Positions 5,456 through 6,027 of a stretch of DNA of 6,027 nt are shown one piece after another. This DNA is from Deltaproteobacteria bacterium. GTDB lineage: Bacteria > Desulfobacterota > GWC2-55-46 > JADFVP01. How positions within the stretch are numbered: position 1 is the stretch's first letter; every line of letters begins with the position of its first letter. The notes under the pieces were generated by a model. That model did no database searches. It was not told the origin of the DNA and saw nothing but the letters and a program-made list of their open reading frames with translations. A program made the translations under genes and the position numbers. The stretch spans positions 1 through 6,027 of the forward strand of contig JAJRYL010000196.1 in the NCBI GenBank assembly GCA_024275855.1, in the 5' to 3' direction.

Positions 5456-6027
5456 ATGGTTAAGGTCATTGGTAAAGGTTCGCCCGGGCGCGGCAGACTT
5501 AGATTTATGGATGCGCTTTGCCAAAAAATCAGAAAGGGGGATTTTTTTCGCATCTCGGACAACAATACCAAGGCGGTTGACCGGCCAGAGCCGGCAGTTA
5601 CGAGTGGTACAGAGCATGGGGGCAAGCCTGGCAGCGGTGAGAGAGAAGGGGATAAGGGGAGTTTGAAAAAATTTGCGATTATACTGTACGCAGAACCCGG
5701 TACGCATGACGCGATGGGCAGAGCCCTCCACTCTATGCTTTACTCCAAGGAGTTGAACGAGGCCGGACACGATGTAAGGCTCCTGTTCGATGGTGGCGGC
5801 ACAAGATGGGTAGAGGAGGTCTTAAAACCGGGCCACCCTCTTGGTGCGGTCTTTACCGAGGTAAAGGAGCTTGGTCTGATTTCAGGGGTATGCGAATACT
5901 GTATAAATGCGTTTGACGGTGATGTCGAGGTTGTTAATCAGGCAGGGTTGACTACGGTCGACGAGTTTATGGGGCATCCGAGTATAGCCGCTCTTGTAGC
6001 GGAGGGGTTTGAGATAATCACGCTTTA
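5456..6027 (+). CDS. DsrE-like protein with CxxC and a possible N-terminal extension (runs off the window)
   Basis: The frame is open from ATG 5456 for 190 codons to the window edge. Residues 71-190 form a DsrE-like fold, the family of small sulfur-relay and related proteins. It starts KKFAIILYAEP, continues with SMLYSKELNEAGHDVRLLFD (93-112) and C146-E-Y-C149, a likely redox or sulfur-handling pair, and ends with GHPSIAALVAEGFEIITL. Such domains usually end at about this point, and the next codon begins TA, so the stop may be the next base. Residues 1-69 are unfamiliar: a basic part (VKVIGKGSPGRGRLRF) and a Gly/Glu/Lys-rich linker (48-69). ATG 5456 lacks a ribosome site. The alternative TTG at 5663 would give a typical MKKFAII start with AAGG 5 bases upstream, and the protease gene here also starts with TTG. 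I am sure of the domain but not of the start. A Crp-like site upstream suggests control by the neighbouring regulator. The precise role is unknown. Confidence 0.8.
   Translation, partial: MVKVIGKGSPGRGRLRFMDALCQKIRKGDFFRISDNNTKAVDRPEPAVTSGTEHGGKPGSGEREGDKGSLKKFAIILYAEPGTHDAMGRALHSMLYSKELNEAGHDVRLLFDGGGTRWVEEVLKPGHPLGAVFTEVKELGLISGVCEYCINAFDGDVEVVNQAGLTTVDEFMGHPSIAALVAEGFEIITL

Overview
The window is a stretch of bacterial chromosome of mixed base composition carrying five clear protein genes and one broken gene. Shine-Dalgarno-type ribosome sites and sigma-70-like promoter hexamers are visible. A lipoprotein M48 protease implies a Gram-negative cell envelope. The mix of an RsbU/SpoIIE-type phosphatase, a stand-alone HD-GYP protein, a Crp/Fnr regulator and a CxxC-bearing DsrE-like protein fits an environmental bacterium of the former Deltaproteobacteria, Nitrospirota or a similar lineage. 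That placement is inference from gene style only. I see no insertion sequence, CRISPR array, rRNA or tRNA.

Layout. Bases 1-144 hold a possible C-terminal tail of an upstream gene, then a good promoter whose spacer is filled by an inverted repeat. Bases 145-1005 (+) encode an M48 zinc metalloprotease lipoprotein. It converges on a small cupin gene (minus strand, 1439 to 1143) that carries an in-frame TAA, and the two share a strong bidirectional hairpin terminator at 1078-1118. A second hairpin terminator (about 1504-1529) ends the next minus-strand gene, 1557-3221, a six-helix membrane protein with a C-terminal PP2C/SpoIIE phosphatase domain. A 581-base divergent intergenic region follows (3222-3802). 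It holds a promoter for each flanking gene, a cluster of CCGG-centred repeats and a 10-bp tandem repeat, but no convincing gene. Bases 3803-4645 (+) encode an HD-GYP protein with an added C-terminal four-cysteine zinc-ribbon-like module. Bases 4726-5394 (+) encode a Crp/Fnr-family regulator. From 5456 to the window end runs a DsrE-like protein with an unusual possible N-terminal extension.

How the genes may work together. The right half is mostly signal transduction: a membrane-anchored phosphatase, a probable cyclic-di-GMP phosphodiesterase, a cyclic-nucleotide-fold regulator and its likely target. The most specific link is a near-consensus Crp-type site, TGTAA-N6-TCACA (5407-5422), just after the Crp/Fnr gene and in front of the DsrE-like gene. 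It suggests that the regulator controls its neighbour. The best leads are this regulator-DsrE pair, the HD-GYP/zinc-ribbon fusion, the broken cupin gene and the operator-like repeat in the protease promoter. None of them proves a wholly new system.
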